Assembly: GCA_016806645.1 (NCBI GenBank)
Contig: JACSYO010000444.1
Location: 186,001 to 250,000 of the forward strand
Source of the DNA: Ophiodon elongatus
Taxonomy: Eukaryota > Chordata > Actinopteri > Perciformes > Hexagrammidae
Direction: 5' to 3'
Length of the DNA: 64,000 bases
The position numbers were made by a program, and so were the translations under genes. The notes under the pieces are model-generated. The model saw only the letters and a list, made by a program, of their open reading frames with translations. It was not told where the DNA came from and did no database searches. How positions within the stretch are numbered: position 1 is the stretch's first letter; each line of letters opens with the position of its first letter. Below are positions 41,881 to 54,582 of this stretch, in pieces.

Positions 41881-42405
41881 TAGTGATTCCCTACCAGGGG
41901 TTGGCCTTTACCTCAGGGGGTACATGGAAATATTGTAGCTCAGCCAATACATATTTTTTTAAAATGTAAAGCGTGTGAAATCTAGTGAGCATGCTAGCAG
42001 AGTAATCCAAACATTTAGCAACAAGTATTGCAAATGGCTGAAATAGTTAAATAAAGAAAATGCTGGATTAGACCACAAAAAGCATTGTAAATGGTGGAAA
42101 TAGCCAAGTAATGGATAAACTGGTGAAAAGGTTCTCTAAAAGTAACGGATAAATTGTAGAAATAGGAAACATTTTATGTTTATGATATAAGGTCGGAGAA
42201 AGCTAGCTAAAAGTAAGGGATGAATGTGTGATGGATAAACAGTTACAACATTTAGCTTGATGTAATTAACAATGTAATACATTTTAAATGTATTCCAATG
42301 AACACATTTTGAACATGTGGTGTCAGTGAAGGGGTACTTGAGTTTATCTGACAGCGCTGTAGCGATAGGCCTAGTCCAGACAAAAAACGGTTGGGAACCC
42401 CACTG
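41881..42405. mobile_element. non-autonomous hAT transposon
   Basis: The left end tagtgattccctaccagggg and the reversed right end cagtggggttcccaaccgtt are diverged forms of the hAT terminal motif CAGTGGTTCCCAACC. The element is flanked by a perfect 8-bp direct repeat ctttaaag (41873-41880 and 42406-42413), the target duplication length of hAT elements. 525 bp, with no transposase coding capacity. Confidence 0.75.
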
Positions 42406-42418
42406 CTTTAAAGTATAA

Positions 42419-44280
42419 TATATGCAATTAGTGCACAGAGATGGAATCACTGACTGAAAAATATGTAAAAGAAGCAGGTATAACAAAATAACCCCTGTCA
42501 TGCATTAAACATCTCAATATAAAGCTTCTGAGAATGGAAATTGAATAATATGGCTCGTATAGATATATGACATTTGCATAAAAAATGTGATTAAACACTT
42601 TAAGTGCACTTAACCTTGCCCATTACATCCTTGACCGTATCCTTACACATGACCAACGTCTGAGCGGTTTGACTGCTCTTTAATGCCAAGTGCTTAGGCT
42701 CAGAGCAACAGAGGCCTAAAATGAAAGCGCTCCTGCTACGTGTTGGTCATGTGGCATTTTGTTTGTTGTCCCTTCCTGTTGTCGCCACGAGGAAAGAGGC
42801 AGTGGACCAGTTTGAGGGCCAGTTAGGGGAGGCTATGGGCTAGATATGATGATTATACAGCCTGGTGGCAGGAGTGCTGCTCAGCATAATGGAGTTTATA
42901 GGCCTAGGGGCAGAGTTTGTTTTACGCCTTGCCAGAGGAGGTGTTGACAGGAGCGAGCGATGGAGGAGCAGGAGAGACAGTCTTATTATTAAGCCTCACC
43001 ACACAGAGAGTGAATGTGTTGTGATGGTCGCGGTGGTAGATGAGTTTAGCCTGCACATGGAGAGATTAAGAAGAGGGTGCGGGTCAGAGGAGCATATAAC
43101 ACCTAAAATTGGATTTGTCCTCAGGGGCTGGTGGTTGAGGTCCACTTGGCTTGGGTGTGGGAAGATCAATGGTACTATCGGCCTAATGGATGCGGTTGCC
43201 AGATAGGGCTGTTTCTGATAAGGGAGGAGTATTGGCTTTAGTAGAGGAGATACAAGCTTGGTTAACTCTGTGTTTAAAAGAGCTTCTTTCTCTGTGGGTG
43301 AAAACACAGTGTTTCAGGATGTACACAGGCATAAGCGTCGGAGCGTTCAACCCTTGCTTGCTAGTCACGACAGCCCGAGTGTTCAATTTGGTATCACACA
43401 GGTTGGAATCTGTGCAGCCGGTGGCGTGCTGTTTCACCATCAGATACGGATCAGGGCTCCGTTAGGGCCTCGGAGGCTGTGGAGAGTTCAGTCTTGAGAT
43501 AGTGTGTGAGGAAAGAGACGGGGGGAGATGCAGAAACGGCGGGAGAAGAATGGCGGGCGACGTGTTCTCATCACCACCGGCGTTTCTGCCCCACTCCCTC
43601 TCACCACGCCGTTCCAGCACAGCAGGGCAATGGCAGAGGTTTCACCCCGGCGCAGCGACTGCCGTCGTGGCCCCGGGACCTGAACATAACCCAGGGCAAA
43701 GAGAGCGCCTGCATGTCTCTCAACCAATATGCCAGCACAGCATAACACACAGCAACACAAGAGAGAGCACAGAAGGAGAAAGCAGCCTCATCCACAGAGC
43801 AGAGGCAGAAATACTAGATGGCAAGCTTTCTGTCTTCATATGAGGCACATTAATCCTCACAGTGGATCCCATCTTTATTCATTCATCGGCCTGTGGTGTC
43901 CACTCAATCAGTCAGTTAAAGGCTGGCCTGGTGGAGCGAGCCCTGCACACCCACCACAGTGAGGGAGGAGGGAGGAGGGAGGAGGGAGGTTATACTCCAC
44001 ACCATATAGCCTGAGCAGACACTGCAGTACAGAGATACAAACAGAGTGGGTTGGGGAGGAAGAGGAGGAAATGTGAGGGGGCTCTTTTAAATAATGAGGC
44101 AATAGGGGGAGGAGAAAGGGAGAGACAGGGGGAGATGAGACAACTGGAGGTGAAAAGAGAGCAGTCTTGTATCAAGAGTGAGCGAGATTGAGAGGTTCAA
44201 AGTAAAGGAGGGAGAGAACAGTCAATATCAAGAGCGAACGATAGGGAGACATCCTGGACGACTACAACACCTCCACAGAC
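42419..44280. other. intergenic DNA, moderately GC
   Basis: 42700-43500 is less AT-rich and has overlapping open frames on both strands (for example 42865-43206 and 42996-43307). Neither shows a recognisable domain or splice pattern. Purine-rich gggagga repeats lie at about 43966-43990. Confidence 0.35.
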
Positions 44281-44457
44281 TACAGAGGTATGTATGTGTG
44301 AGAGAGGGCGGGAGAAAGGGAGGGAGGGATGTGGTGGGGGAGAGTGTGTGAGAGTTAGAGAGAGGGAGGGATATCCACTGCACTGTTGTGTGACTGGAAA
44401 TTTAATAGAGAGAGAGAGGGAGGGAGGGAGGGAGGAAGGAAGGCAGCAGGGGAGGGG

Positions 44458-44501
<44 letters not shown>
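44281..44501 (+). repeat. purine-rich (GA/GGGA)n block
   Basis: Long G/A-only runs ending in (GA)n at 44464-44499. Confidence 0.85.
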
Positions 44502-44792
44502 GGAGCGACGCAATGCAAAAGCACTGAGCTAGAGCCTGTTGTTGTTGGAATTACAGAGGACTGGGACAGGCTGTGGACTCTGCTAGACCCTCACTGCAGA
44601 GCGTGGGTCTGTGGGGGGGTCAAGTGAACGAGAACATATTGTGCATAAAGTGGAAAAGGGCGGCCAAGGCCATCCATGCGGAGTGTGCAGTGTGCAATGT
44701 TAAATAAGAGAGATACAGGTTGGCCACCCTGTTGCTGCACCCAGACTGAATATGCAGCGGTCAGTCATTACCTGGTTTCCCATCTAAATTGT

Positions 44793-44794
44793 GC

Positions 44795-44830
<36 letters not shown>
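44793..44830 (+). repeat. (GT)n microsatellite
   Basis: About 36 bp GT, then gagagagag. Confidence 0.9.
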
Positions 44831-44839
<9 letters not shown>

Positions 44840-45203
44840 TGTGTGATAGAGCTGAGCTGGAAGGAAGACACGTGTGTGAGGAGTGTGTGTGTGAGAACAC
44901 GTGCCTGTGATGGAGAGAACTGCCGTTGAGGAGCAAGGATGTGAGAACGAGCGATCCTCTGAGTCTCGATATAGAGCGTTATCAATCCAGCACTAATCAC
45001 CCGTCTGAATGCCCCCCCCCTCCCCCACCCCCCTTCTCTGCCTCTGCTATCTGATGGACACTCAACCACCCACCCACTCTCTCACATACATCCTCATGTT
45101 AATATCCTGCTGAGGTGATTAACAACTCAACCCTGATCACACCTGTAACCTTAATCTGACCTTCAACCTGACCTCGCCCCCTCCCCTCCCCCCTTTGGTT
45201 ATG

Positions 45204-45252
45204 CCCCCCTCCTCCTCCTTCTCCTCCTTCTCCTCCTTCTCCTCCTCCTCTT
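45204..45252 (+). repeat. (CTC/CTT)n tract
   Basis: Pure pyrimidine triplet repeat, 49 bp. The stretch from here to 46050 is AT-rich with no gene seen. Confidence 0.85.
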
Positions 45253-46052
45253 ATCCCATGGGGAGCCTCTGCTAAACTGCTCTCACTTGAGATCAATCCC
45301 ATCACTTCTCTTTCAAGTAGAATTTGGTTTCTGTAAAACAAACACACAATCTCTCTGCTCTCCTTTGCCTGTTCGGCCTTAATCAATACACCTGTATACG
45401 TACTGTACTGTATATACCGTATATATGGTAGGAGCTGCAAAGGCAGGCAGGACTCCAGTCCAATGTGGCAGTGCTGTACAGGTGGGGCTCAGCACTGTGT
45501 GTGCTTGAGCGTTGCCAAGGGAACCGGCCAAGCAGCAAATGTTCCCTGAAACAAGCTGTAAACACCACCATCATCATATTATAGAGATTATATGACCATA
45601 TGGACACACATGTGTGATCGTGTCTGGATTTAAATACAAAAATAATAGAAGACGGAAAGAAAAGATGACAAAATGTGCAATTGAGTATTGCAGCCCTTCA
45701 GAGGAGAAGTGTAATAGTAATGCAATTATTATAATGATTATATTAGATGTTTATGATGCTTATTTTGGATTATTAATATTTAAGACTTTGCCATGGGCTC
45801 TTTGGGTCCTATGTGCAACATGCGTGATGATATGTTTGCAGATTGCAACAGTCATGTCATATTTTCGCATACAAAAATGAGAAAATAATTACAAATATTA
45901 ATACATAATATATAAATAAAGTTCCTTATTAAATGCCCTAGCAGCAGCAGTGTAACGTCCCCTCGACGTCGGCCAGTGGTTCCATCCACCTGAAGATTTC
46001 TGAGACAATTCTCATTACCAGCGGTGGCAGCGCACTTGGAAAGGGTGAATCA

Positions 46053-46054
<2 letters not shown>

Positions 46055-46119
<65 letters not shown>
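46055..46119 (+). repeat. (GA)n microsatellite at a candidate promoter
   Basis: GA repeats with one gaggga interruption, immediately upstream of CpG-richer sequence. Confidence 0.95.
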
Positions 46120-46126
<7 letters not shown>

Positions 46127-46258
46127 GACAGCGTCGGCGGCGGCTCTGCAGTGGAATACGCTGTAATTTGAAGGGAGGTGAGAGCTCTCGGAGTATCCGA
46201 CCAGCGCGTGTTGAGCATGATGTGTTTCAGGACTTGAACGCAGCATCCTAAAATAAAG
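46100..46258 (+). promoter_or_regulatory. candidate promoter/non-coding first exon of an unidentified plus-strand gene
   Basis: After the (GA)n tract comes gacagcgtcggcggcggctc and about 120 bases ending aaataaag|gtaagt, a perfect consensus donor at 46259. The next 700 bases are unusually rich in CpG for this window. No coding start is evident, so it would be 5' UTR. In human, LRRC4B (with non-coding 5' exons) lies downstream of SYT3; that identity is only a guess. Confidence 0.35.
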
Positions 46259-49200
46259 GTAAGTCTCTCGTCACTCACTGCTTCTGTCGATGACATCCAC
46301 TCAGTGGAGATGCAGATTCACGAGCTCTGACTCTGATTCCGTGTGGCGTGTGTTGTGTTGGTGCGCGGTCAGTTTTGTGCATTTGTTCCACGCGCAACAA
46401 ACTACTAATGCGTTGGAATGGAAATCCGCATTCATGACCTGATGTGATGCGTGAACTGTCCCCGCGTGCAGTGTCCCGGTACACGGGCTTCCTCACTGCA
46501 TATGGCTGATATCCAGGAATGACATGTATGACGAGACAGACGTGTGTGTGATTGTGTGTGTGTGTGTGTGCGTGTGTGCGCGCGTGTGCGTGTGTGTGTG
46601 TGTGTGTGAGTGTGAGAGAGAGGGGAGAGGAAATCGGGGAAGTGAATATGATTAGCCTAATCTGATTTGATTCACATGCACAAATCAAACTTTTCTCAGC
46701 TTTTATTGAGTCTTTCAGTGTTTATTCCCTCTCTGTTCGTCAGTGTAAGTTTATCTAACCTTGGCGACAAGAGGAGCATCCTGTAGCGCAAGCTGTTGAC
46801 AGTGCTTAATATTTGATCCGGTTAACGCGCAGCTTTCACTCAAATATACTCAATTAAACCCTAATCGGACCCGTGCGCGGTGTCAGTGTGTGTGTTGGGG
46901 TTCAGATACCCTCGCGGGCCCCCTCTGATGACCCCAGATTTGGAGGAAAATGCGCAGGCACCTTGGGGTTTATGCGCGGTGGGTTAAACTGTGAGTCAGA
47001 GCCTGGGGCCCCTCCGGCTGAGAACAAGGAGCAGATAGATTAGGACTGATGAATGAAGATCTGCCTCTATCTGCGACACAATGATACGGTTATGAGAGGA
47101 TTTGAATGCTAATGTGCAGTGTTTCAGAGAAATCCGAACGGGCTGGGGCTGGCGGGAGGAGATTGTGTGGAGCAGTGTGTTCCGTGGACCAGCTGGATGA
47201 GCTCCTGAGTTGTATGATAGAGAGAATATGTTATTAATGGGGTGTTGGAAGGTGAAGTGGGGCACTGGGGCAGGATTAGACAGGGGGGGTGTATGGTCTC
47301 TAACGAGGAGGGAGGGGAGGGTGGTGGTGGTGGGGTGGGGTGGGGGGGGGGGGGTGACAGAACTCTCCAACACAAGCAAGTTTTTGTAGATTTGCATGTC
47401 AGGAAGGAAGAAGATGAATGAGAATTTAAATTCCGGAGGAGTGCTGTGAGACATTTTTGTTGGACAGATCCCTGTCAGATGGCCGGTGTCGTTTAAAATA
47501 TTTTGTTATCCCCACAGGCTGATTAATCACCACTGTTTTGCTGCTCGCATTTTTTTTACGTCCTCAGATTTTTATTCATGCAACCGTATTACATTTAACG
47601 CTTACCTGTAAACGTCCACGCCATAGCTCTACCCTCGAGTGAATGACCCTGACACATACCATTTAATGAGCTCTCGCTTCACAGAATATTCATTTCATTA
47701 GATCCAAAATGGGCCTACAGAAGTAAAACTTGAAGAGGATGGTAAGTTTTTATGTTGCCTGTAAAGATATGTATTTTATCCACTCTTATTGAAGGGCTTA
47801 ACGTTCAATAGTGAGGAAGTGAGGCTTCTCTCCCAGCTGATCATCATGGACTGTATATGCAACAGCACCAGTCACTTCAAGGCCCCGGCTTCACGAGAGG
47901 CTTGTCACATGATATCACATTTAAAAGGCAAGGTCTTCCAGCTCAGGGCAGCGCTTCAAAATATCAAGACGTCTCCATGCTGCAAAAGCGAGGCCAACAT
48001 GTCAGTGGAATTTGTTCGTCTTGAACTTTGTCGCTGCCCTCCTCCCACTCCCCGACCAAAGCGTTACCTAAGCCCAAACAAATTCAAAGTGGGGCAGGTG
48101 ACTAAAAGGCAGCCATTTATGAGAATGTGGCCACTCAGAGGAAAACAAGAAAATGGTCTATTCAGCGTTTGTGTTTGTTTTTTTTTTTTATGGATGGAGG
48201 AAGGTGAATACCTCATTCTTTGGAAATTTGGGGACAAGCTGTACTGAATTAGTAAAGGCCTGGGAGTAGAGGGAAAATATTGCACAACTTAGGTCAAATC
48301 TCCTTTAAGTCCTGGAAGATCAAAGTCATGACAGCACTTGAACTAATATGCATGTTATTAAAATTGAACAATGTCATGATTCACAAGGAAAGGTTAACAA
48401 AGATTAGTTAATGGGGTGCTGGTGGAATGTTTTATTCAGTTTATTCCCCCTTTAAGGATTCTGCACCTGCAACAGGCTCCACGTTCAGACACTGGGGGCT
48501 TCAAACTCTTTGTTGTGGTCATTTTGAAAGATTTTTTATAAATTCCAATATGCTTGCCCTGTAAAAAAAAAAAAAACTGAAATCATCAAGCTTCCTTTTA
48601 ACAATTAGTACAGCAAGAGACCCACATTTTGTTCCTCAGCAGCAGAGGTGCTTAAGAAGAAACAAAGCAAGAACATCCAGAGCTTTTTCACCAATCCCAC
48701 GACTTCAAAAAAGACCAAAGAAAGAGAGCGGCCATCTTACTAATATCAACTGTCAACCGTTAATTTGAACACATAGGCACACGTGTCCCACGCAACCGAG
48801 CACTGACTCCTTCATGTGTCGCAAATGAAGTACCGGCTGAGCGATTCCAGTCATTTGAGGTATCAGGCCAGGCTGCTCTTTAATTTCCGAGGCACACCAC
48901 TTATGCATGGCCGATGAGCTTGATGAAAACAAGCAAGCAGGTTAACGGGGACATGGTAAATTACACCTGCACACCTGGCCTAGAGGGAAGGTGTGACTTT
49001 GAGATAATGCTCAGCACCCCGTTGCTCCAGCGCTGTTGGAATTGTAGAGCCATTGCGGATTATTTCCAGAGATGTGGAAAAGTCAAAACAAACACACAAG
49101 GGGGGAAAGGGCACGAGAGGAGTCCAGCATATAAACCATTACCCCCTAAAATATTGCCCAATGTCATCGATGTGTGCATCAATTGAAGCCCGGATGCTTT

Positions 49201-50760
49201 CAATCTGGTTATTGTGTAGTTTGCCTTTCCTCGTCCCCTTACTGTACTTAAAAGGACAAAGAGCTGCATTAATTCTGAGGGACGTCTCTGGTGCTGCATT
49301 AGAATGCAAAGAGAGTAACTGTTGCCCTAAATTTGGTGTGAGTGTGCATTTGTGCATTTGTGCACGCCAGTGTGTTTATGCACATACACTAATTCCTGCG
49401 TATGGGAGAGCAGGAGAGAGACAGAGATGGTAGATGACACTAAAACTGCTCTAATCAGGGCAAGCTGGTCCCTGATCTCATCACAGGGCGAGCGTGTCGT
49501 TGAGTGATGGCTGCACAACTTGCTGATGTACAGAGGTTGAAGGGTGAGGGGAGAGCCGCTGATCCGCCATGAGAGGCTGAAAATTGTGGGAACAACCTCC
49601 GGCTGTCCCTTGATAATGCAGCACGACGAGCCTCCGTCTGAGACGCCACGTGCTCTCGCCATGCCTGAACTCGGGGACAGAGATCTGAGATTCAGTTTTT
49701 GCGCATGATATGGCACAATTTGAATCTCAGTAACCGGGGGGGGGGGGTGGGAGGGTGGGGAGGCTGAGTATGCATGTGCACTGACCCGTCCACAGCAGAA
49801 ATGCTAAGCTGCCCATGAAGGCGGGCTGGATATAATTAGCCGTGATTGGTTTGATCAAGTCTCCCGTCCAGGCCTGGGTGTTGACCCCTCTGGGATCACG
49901 ATGACTGTCCGAGCATTAATTATTGAATAATAGTTGGAAGAATGGCAATGGTTAATGACACAAAATGAATGCTATAATCCATTGAATTGACATAATTAGA
50001 AATGGTGAGATTTCCCCCGAGAAATATATTCTCATTATGGCCTAAAGTGGCAAGAGATGCCTGAAAAATGGACAGAGGCGATTCCTTTCCCTCCCTCCTC
50101 ATGAGCTTGTGAATGCTCCGTGGGAGGGCTGTCTGGCTGTGCTCGGCCAAATATCTGATCACGCGTTTCTAAAGATGGTCAAAAGTAGCTGCTCGCTCGC
50201 GAGTCATCGCAGTAACTGGAGAGACTGAAACAGTCGGGTGGCTTTATGCTGTTTGGAATGAGCTGGCCAGAGAGAGTGGTCAGCCCGGCGTGTCTGATAT
50301 TGAGTTTGGCAAAGAGAAGAGATATTATCTCCTTCTGGTTAGATTAAGTATTAGTAAATGTGATTGGGTAATGAAGGCGGTCAGGCCTCAGTGACCGGCG
50401 TGCTTTGCAGCCACTGCCGGCTTGGCTGCATCCAGGCACGGAGTCTTGAGGGAGTTTGTTTCGGGTCAGTGATGGCATAAGAGCTCAATACAGCATTGCA
50501 GAGTCAGGCTGAGGCCTTTCCTCTGTCTGCCTCACTGACTGGCTGCGCTGGCTGGAGGCACAACAGTAGTGGCATACTGATCCTGATGATGACACCATAA
50601 ATATTGATGATGTAGATGGCAAGAAACAGTGCATGAGAGCAGTATACATGAAATTAAAACCCTGATGACCAAAGTGTGATGCTTAACAGGTTTTTTTTTT
50701 TTTTTCTTTTTTTTTTTATCTCCTTGTTTTTTTTTTTTTTTCACTCCTTGTGATTCAAGC
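46259..50760. other. complex non-coding DNA, possibly a long first intron with conserved elements
   Basis: No coding gene recognised. (GT)n at about 46551-46610, poly(G) at 47342-47354. From about 47.8 to 50.4 kb the sequence is high in complexity and low in repeats, with homeodomain-type TAATTA/ATTAAT sites (for example gcattaattattgaataata at 49913-49932). Confidence 0.35.
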
Positions 50761-50769
50761 GTGACACAG

Positions 50770-51690
50770 ACAGGTTCGGTTTCCACGGCGCTCTGAGAGC
50801 TCACGACGAGCCGCCTAGAGAGAAGCGTGGGCGCACTGTCGCACAAGATGGCGCGTAATCAAACGTCATTTTTGGATGTGGTAGGAGGTTGTCATATATT
50901 CAGGGTGGGGGTGGGGTGGTTCACTGACGTCGCGGTGCGACGGTGGCTCCAGAAGAGGGCGACGAGACAGTGGTCCCTGGAGGCCGCTGAGAGCCACAGA
51001 GGAGGTAGTTCGTGAAGCTGGGCGCCATCGCTGTGATAAATCACAGATTGGGCTGTTTGGTTAAGACGATTACTCTCGGTGCCATCACGTGACTCCGTAC
51101 ATGCCTTCACTGTTTGTTTTCTCATTCCCTGGACTCTCCGGTATATGTAGAGTGTTGACTCAGTTGTGCTAGTTTATTTATATATTTTGCCCCTCTTGCA
51201 CTTTTCTTTCGTGGTAGCTTTGGAAAGGGTGAGGCGCAGCGGTGAGGCGCTCGAGCTCAAATTTCCCTGCGTGGACGACAAAAAACAATGGCGGTTAATT
51301 GGAAGGGTGTGGTGTACTATTTGACATCCCTAAATCCCAAGTGAGTATCAATTTGATCGTTTTATTGAAATGGAGAGAGTTGGAAACCATGAAAGGTTAT
51401 TTGGAGCATTTAGAGCCAATTTTCTTCTCAGCCGTGTTCCTGCGGTGACCTACGTCTAATAAAACATCAAAGTGACCTACAGATAACTGTTTCATCAGTT
51501 ATCAGTCATTGCCTCCCTCAGAAATGTTGTCATTTGGAAGTTTTGTGAGGCGAAAGCAGATTCGATCCAGGAACTTTCCCATCACACAGCAGGGTTTACT
51601 GAACTGATGCCCCGCTTTGGGAGCTGCAGAGCAGGGCCGCAGACGCCCCGAGCCCCCGCCGACGTGACGGAGACACGCAAGATGGTGAGT
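50770..51690 (+). promoter_or_regulatory. CpG-rich block with promoter-like motifs and a possible small coding exon
   Basis: Many CpGs, a YY1-type aagatggcg (50845-50853) and CRE-like tgacgtcg near 50923. An ATG in good context (acaATGG, 51288) opens 17 codons beginning MAVNWKGVVYY, then the donor gtgagt at 51341. A second possible exon, 51630-51684, also ends at gtgagt. I do not recognise the peptide. Confidence 0.3.
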
Positions 51691-51756
51691 GGTTACTATG
51701 GCAGGTTACTATGGCAACCTCAGGTCTCTGTGAGAGCTTCCATTTCGCACAGCGTG

Positions 51757-51790
51757 GGAGAGAGGGAGAGAGAGAGAGAGAGAGAGAGAG
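51757..51790 (+). repeat. (GA)n microsatellite
   Basis: About 34 bp; followed by purine-rich sequence to about 51960. Confidence 0.85.
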
Positions 51791-52864
51791 TGGGGTGGAG
51801 AGAAGAACCCGCAGAGAGAAGAGAAGGGTGGAGAAATCAGCAGAGGAGGTGAGGTGTGGAAATAAACAAGCCTTAGGTGTAGGAAAAGAAAGGGGGGGGA
51901 GGGGGGGGAGCAGATGCAGGGGAAAGAGGAGAGGAGTGTAAAGGAGAAAAAGTGATGGAGGTGTGTGAGTGATGGGGTGAGACTGAGGTGTGAGAGGAGC
52001 AGACCGAAGGGCAGGGAAGACGATCACGTGGCCCGTTAGACCAGATCTGCACCGCATCCACACAGACGGAGGAATATCTCAGCACGGCCTCGTAATCATT
52101 CTGGTGCTGCACAGTGCGTTTCCACTCTTTATCTCTCCCTTTCTCTCCTCTCCTCTCCCTCACCTCTCTGATTTTAGTTGGCAAAGCACTCGGATGCAAG
52201 AGACGTTGTGTCAGTCTTGGTGACTGGTCTCCATGGAGACGTCCATCAGTCAGTCCGTGTCAGTGTTTCGTGGGCACAGCCTTATCGTGTTTGTCAGTGT
52301 GAGTGTTTATCTGTCTGTGTATTAGTCAGTGTGTCACTCATAGAGAAGGCTGGGGCGAGGCCTGAATGGATGGGGGCCAAGAGTGTGTTGCTTATCACGC
52401 ATGCATGCACACGCTGTTTGGTTTGTTTGTTTGTTTGTTTGTAAAAAAGACAGCCATTTATACGTACAACTGCGAGGTGACGCGTAGAGTCACGGAGCTG
52501 GAGATGCACAGACAGACGGACACGTAATTAAAGTGTATCCACCTCTGCTCCACATGTTGCTCCACACTGTCTAAATGTTTATTCCCTCTTTTCCACGCCT
52601 GAATTCCTAATTAAACGCTGAGCCCCGTTACGGTGTAAGATCTACTGCAGGGTACTGCTGATGTTGCACTCCTTTGTCTTCTGCATATCTTATATGTTAT
52701 CTTGTCCACTCAGTGCAACGTGCCACGGTGTACAGCAACATGACACTGTCAAAGCATTATGTTACTGATTCATATTCATACTGTGGTCTTTGAACTACCT
52801 CGCTCTTTTACACTAGAGATGTACAGATGTGTGTTACACTCAGTGTTCCCCTTTATGTGTTTTA

Positions 52865-53175
52865 CAGTATAGCTCACCTGCCCCCATAGACTGTGAATAA
52901 GAAGTCAACGTAGGCACTGTAACCCATTGGTTGTTGCACCGCCACTCTGAAGCCTCGATTTCGGAATTTTGGCCGTCACCATCTTGGTATTTGGCCGTCG
53001 CCATATTGTGTTTTTGCAACCGAAAGGTGACTTTTATTTTATTTTCTAAAGTGTGTAGCATTACACGTAGGAGGCCACAGCTCCGTCTGTTCACACCTAT
53101 ATTGATGACCGTGACCATGACCTTGAGTAGTAAACTAATACTTGTAATGGCGTTGCCTGTTCTGATCACAGGCGA
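52865..53175. repeat. probable interspersed fish repeat
   Basis: catagactgtgaataagaag, then ttggccgtcaccatcttggt and the near-duplicate ttggccgtcgccatattgtg, then aggaggccacagctccgtct. I recall this order as dispersed in percomorph genomes; no ends are visible. Confidence 0.45.
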
Positions 53176-53957
53176 GTATGCTGCACACAGCGGTTAGGTT
53201 GAGTGTGTGCTCGGGACATGACATGCATTTGGGTATGTTGAGTTCCTGGAACCCACAAACTGAAATAAGACAACCAGTCAGACTTTTGTGGGCTACCTAC
53301 ATCAGAAAACATGGGATTCAACAAGCCAATTCAGATTTGGCTCCCCTTCCTGTCTCACATGCTCATATACTGTACCGCTCCCCTCTGAGTATCTCCACCC
53401 ACGGCTTGAGAACTACCTTTGTAAATATTCACGAGAAGGGCCTTAAAGGTGCTAAAACGGAGCGTTTCAGACAGAGGGTTAATACGAGTATATTCAGACA
53501 TAATAAATATAATGTTTGAAACATTAAAGCAGGTGAACGTATTGTCGTCGAAACCCAAAATACAAGTATGAACCTGAAAAGGAGAAAGATATGTTTCTTT
53601 TAACTTTAAAAACTGCACCTGTTAATGTCAAAGTCTTGCTGTTACAGCGTTGTTGAAGCTAAGCTCTCCTAAGTTCCCCGCTCCAATTAGAGAATCATCG
53701 AGCTGTGTCCTGGTATGTGGATGCGCAGCACACCAGCCTCCTACTGTTAGATTAATACTTAATAATAAGAGTGCACACTCTGGGGCTCTCCACAACCTAA
53801 ATTGTGCAAACCATATATCCCCTCAGCAGTGCATTACACACAAATAAATGAACATCGAGGCAGGAAGTGACTCACAGAAGAATCAAAATCTTTCAAATCT
53901 CCAGAGTTTCAAAAACGGTTGAATGGTTAAAGAAAATTCCGGCATGGCACAAATATT

Positions 53958-54582
53958 GGGCCTCATGCTGCGACATTCTCTTGAATGTATCTTGTGTTTT
54001 CTTTAAGAGAAAAAAAAAAGCAAATGCAACAAACCTTCATAACCATCCAAATCTTCAGCTTAGTGAAATGGAGTCTCAGTTGAATAAACTTAAACAAAGT
54101 AAATACCAAATCAAAAAGCATCTGCAGTATGTAAGCCAGTCAGAGGCTGAACATACATAATCATCTGAGGGTTTTTATATTCTAATGGGGTCAATGGACA
54201 AACAGTATTTCTTTAATAATCCAATCATTATAATTACTTTAAATCATATAATGATCTAAATTTGATTATATGATATTCATGCATTTTTTAAAAACTTTTC
54301 CTCAAATTTAAAACATATAATATTTTACACTATATGTAAAATAATATGCCGTCCGTAAAAACAAGATGTTTCTTTTCTGAATGTTCTCTTACCTAAGAAA
54401 AGAACAAAAATGATAAAACACAGATGAATCCCAGAAATCAATGGGTACTAACAAAATTATATAAAATTGTGGATACTAACAAAATTATATAAAATTGTGG
54501 ACACTAACAAAATAATATAACATTATGGATACTAACAAAATAATAGGAATATTTTTCTTACATCGCTTCCTGCATGAGGCCC
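53958..54582. mobile_element. TIR-bounded non-autonomous element
   Basis: Perfect 11-bp inverted ends gggcctcatgc (53958-53968) and gcatgaggccc (54572-54582), flanked by att on both sides (possible 3-bp target duplication). 625 bp, AT-rich, no transposase. A further right-end copy (gcacgaggccc) lies at 56090-56100. Confidence 0.5.
54446..54545 (+). repeat. 28-bp tandem repeat, about 3.5 copies
   Basis: Units start at 54446, 54474, 54502 and 54530; each begins tactaacaaaat or a one-base variant. It lies inside the TIR-bounded element. Confidence 0.85.

Noticed and set aside
42865..43307. Overlapping 113- and 103-codon frames on opposite strands
   Set aside because: Non-ATG start for the first, no recognisable domain, no splice-site pattern; probably chance in a less AT-rich stretch.
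47717..47741. Possible tiny exon ending gaggatg|gtaagt
   Set aside because: Good donor, but the upstream acceptor and any coding continuity are unconvincing without transcripts.
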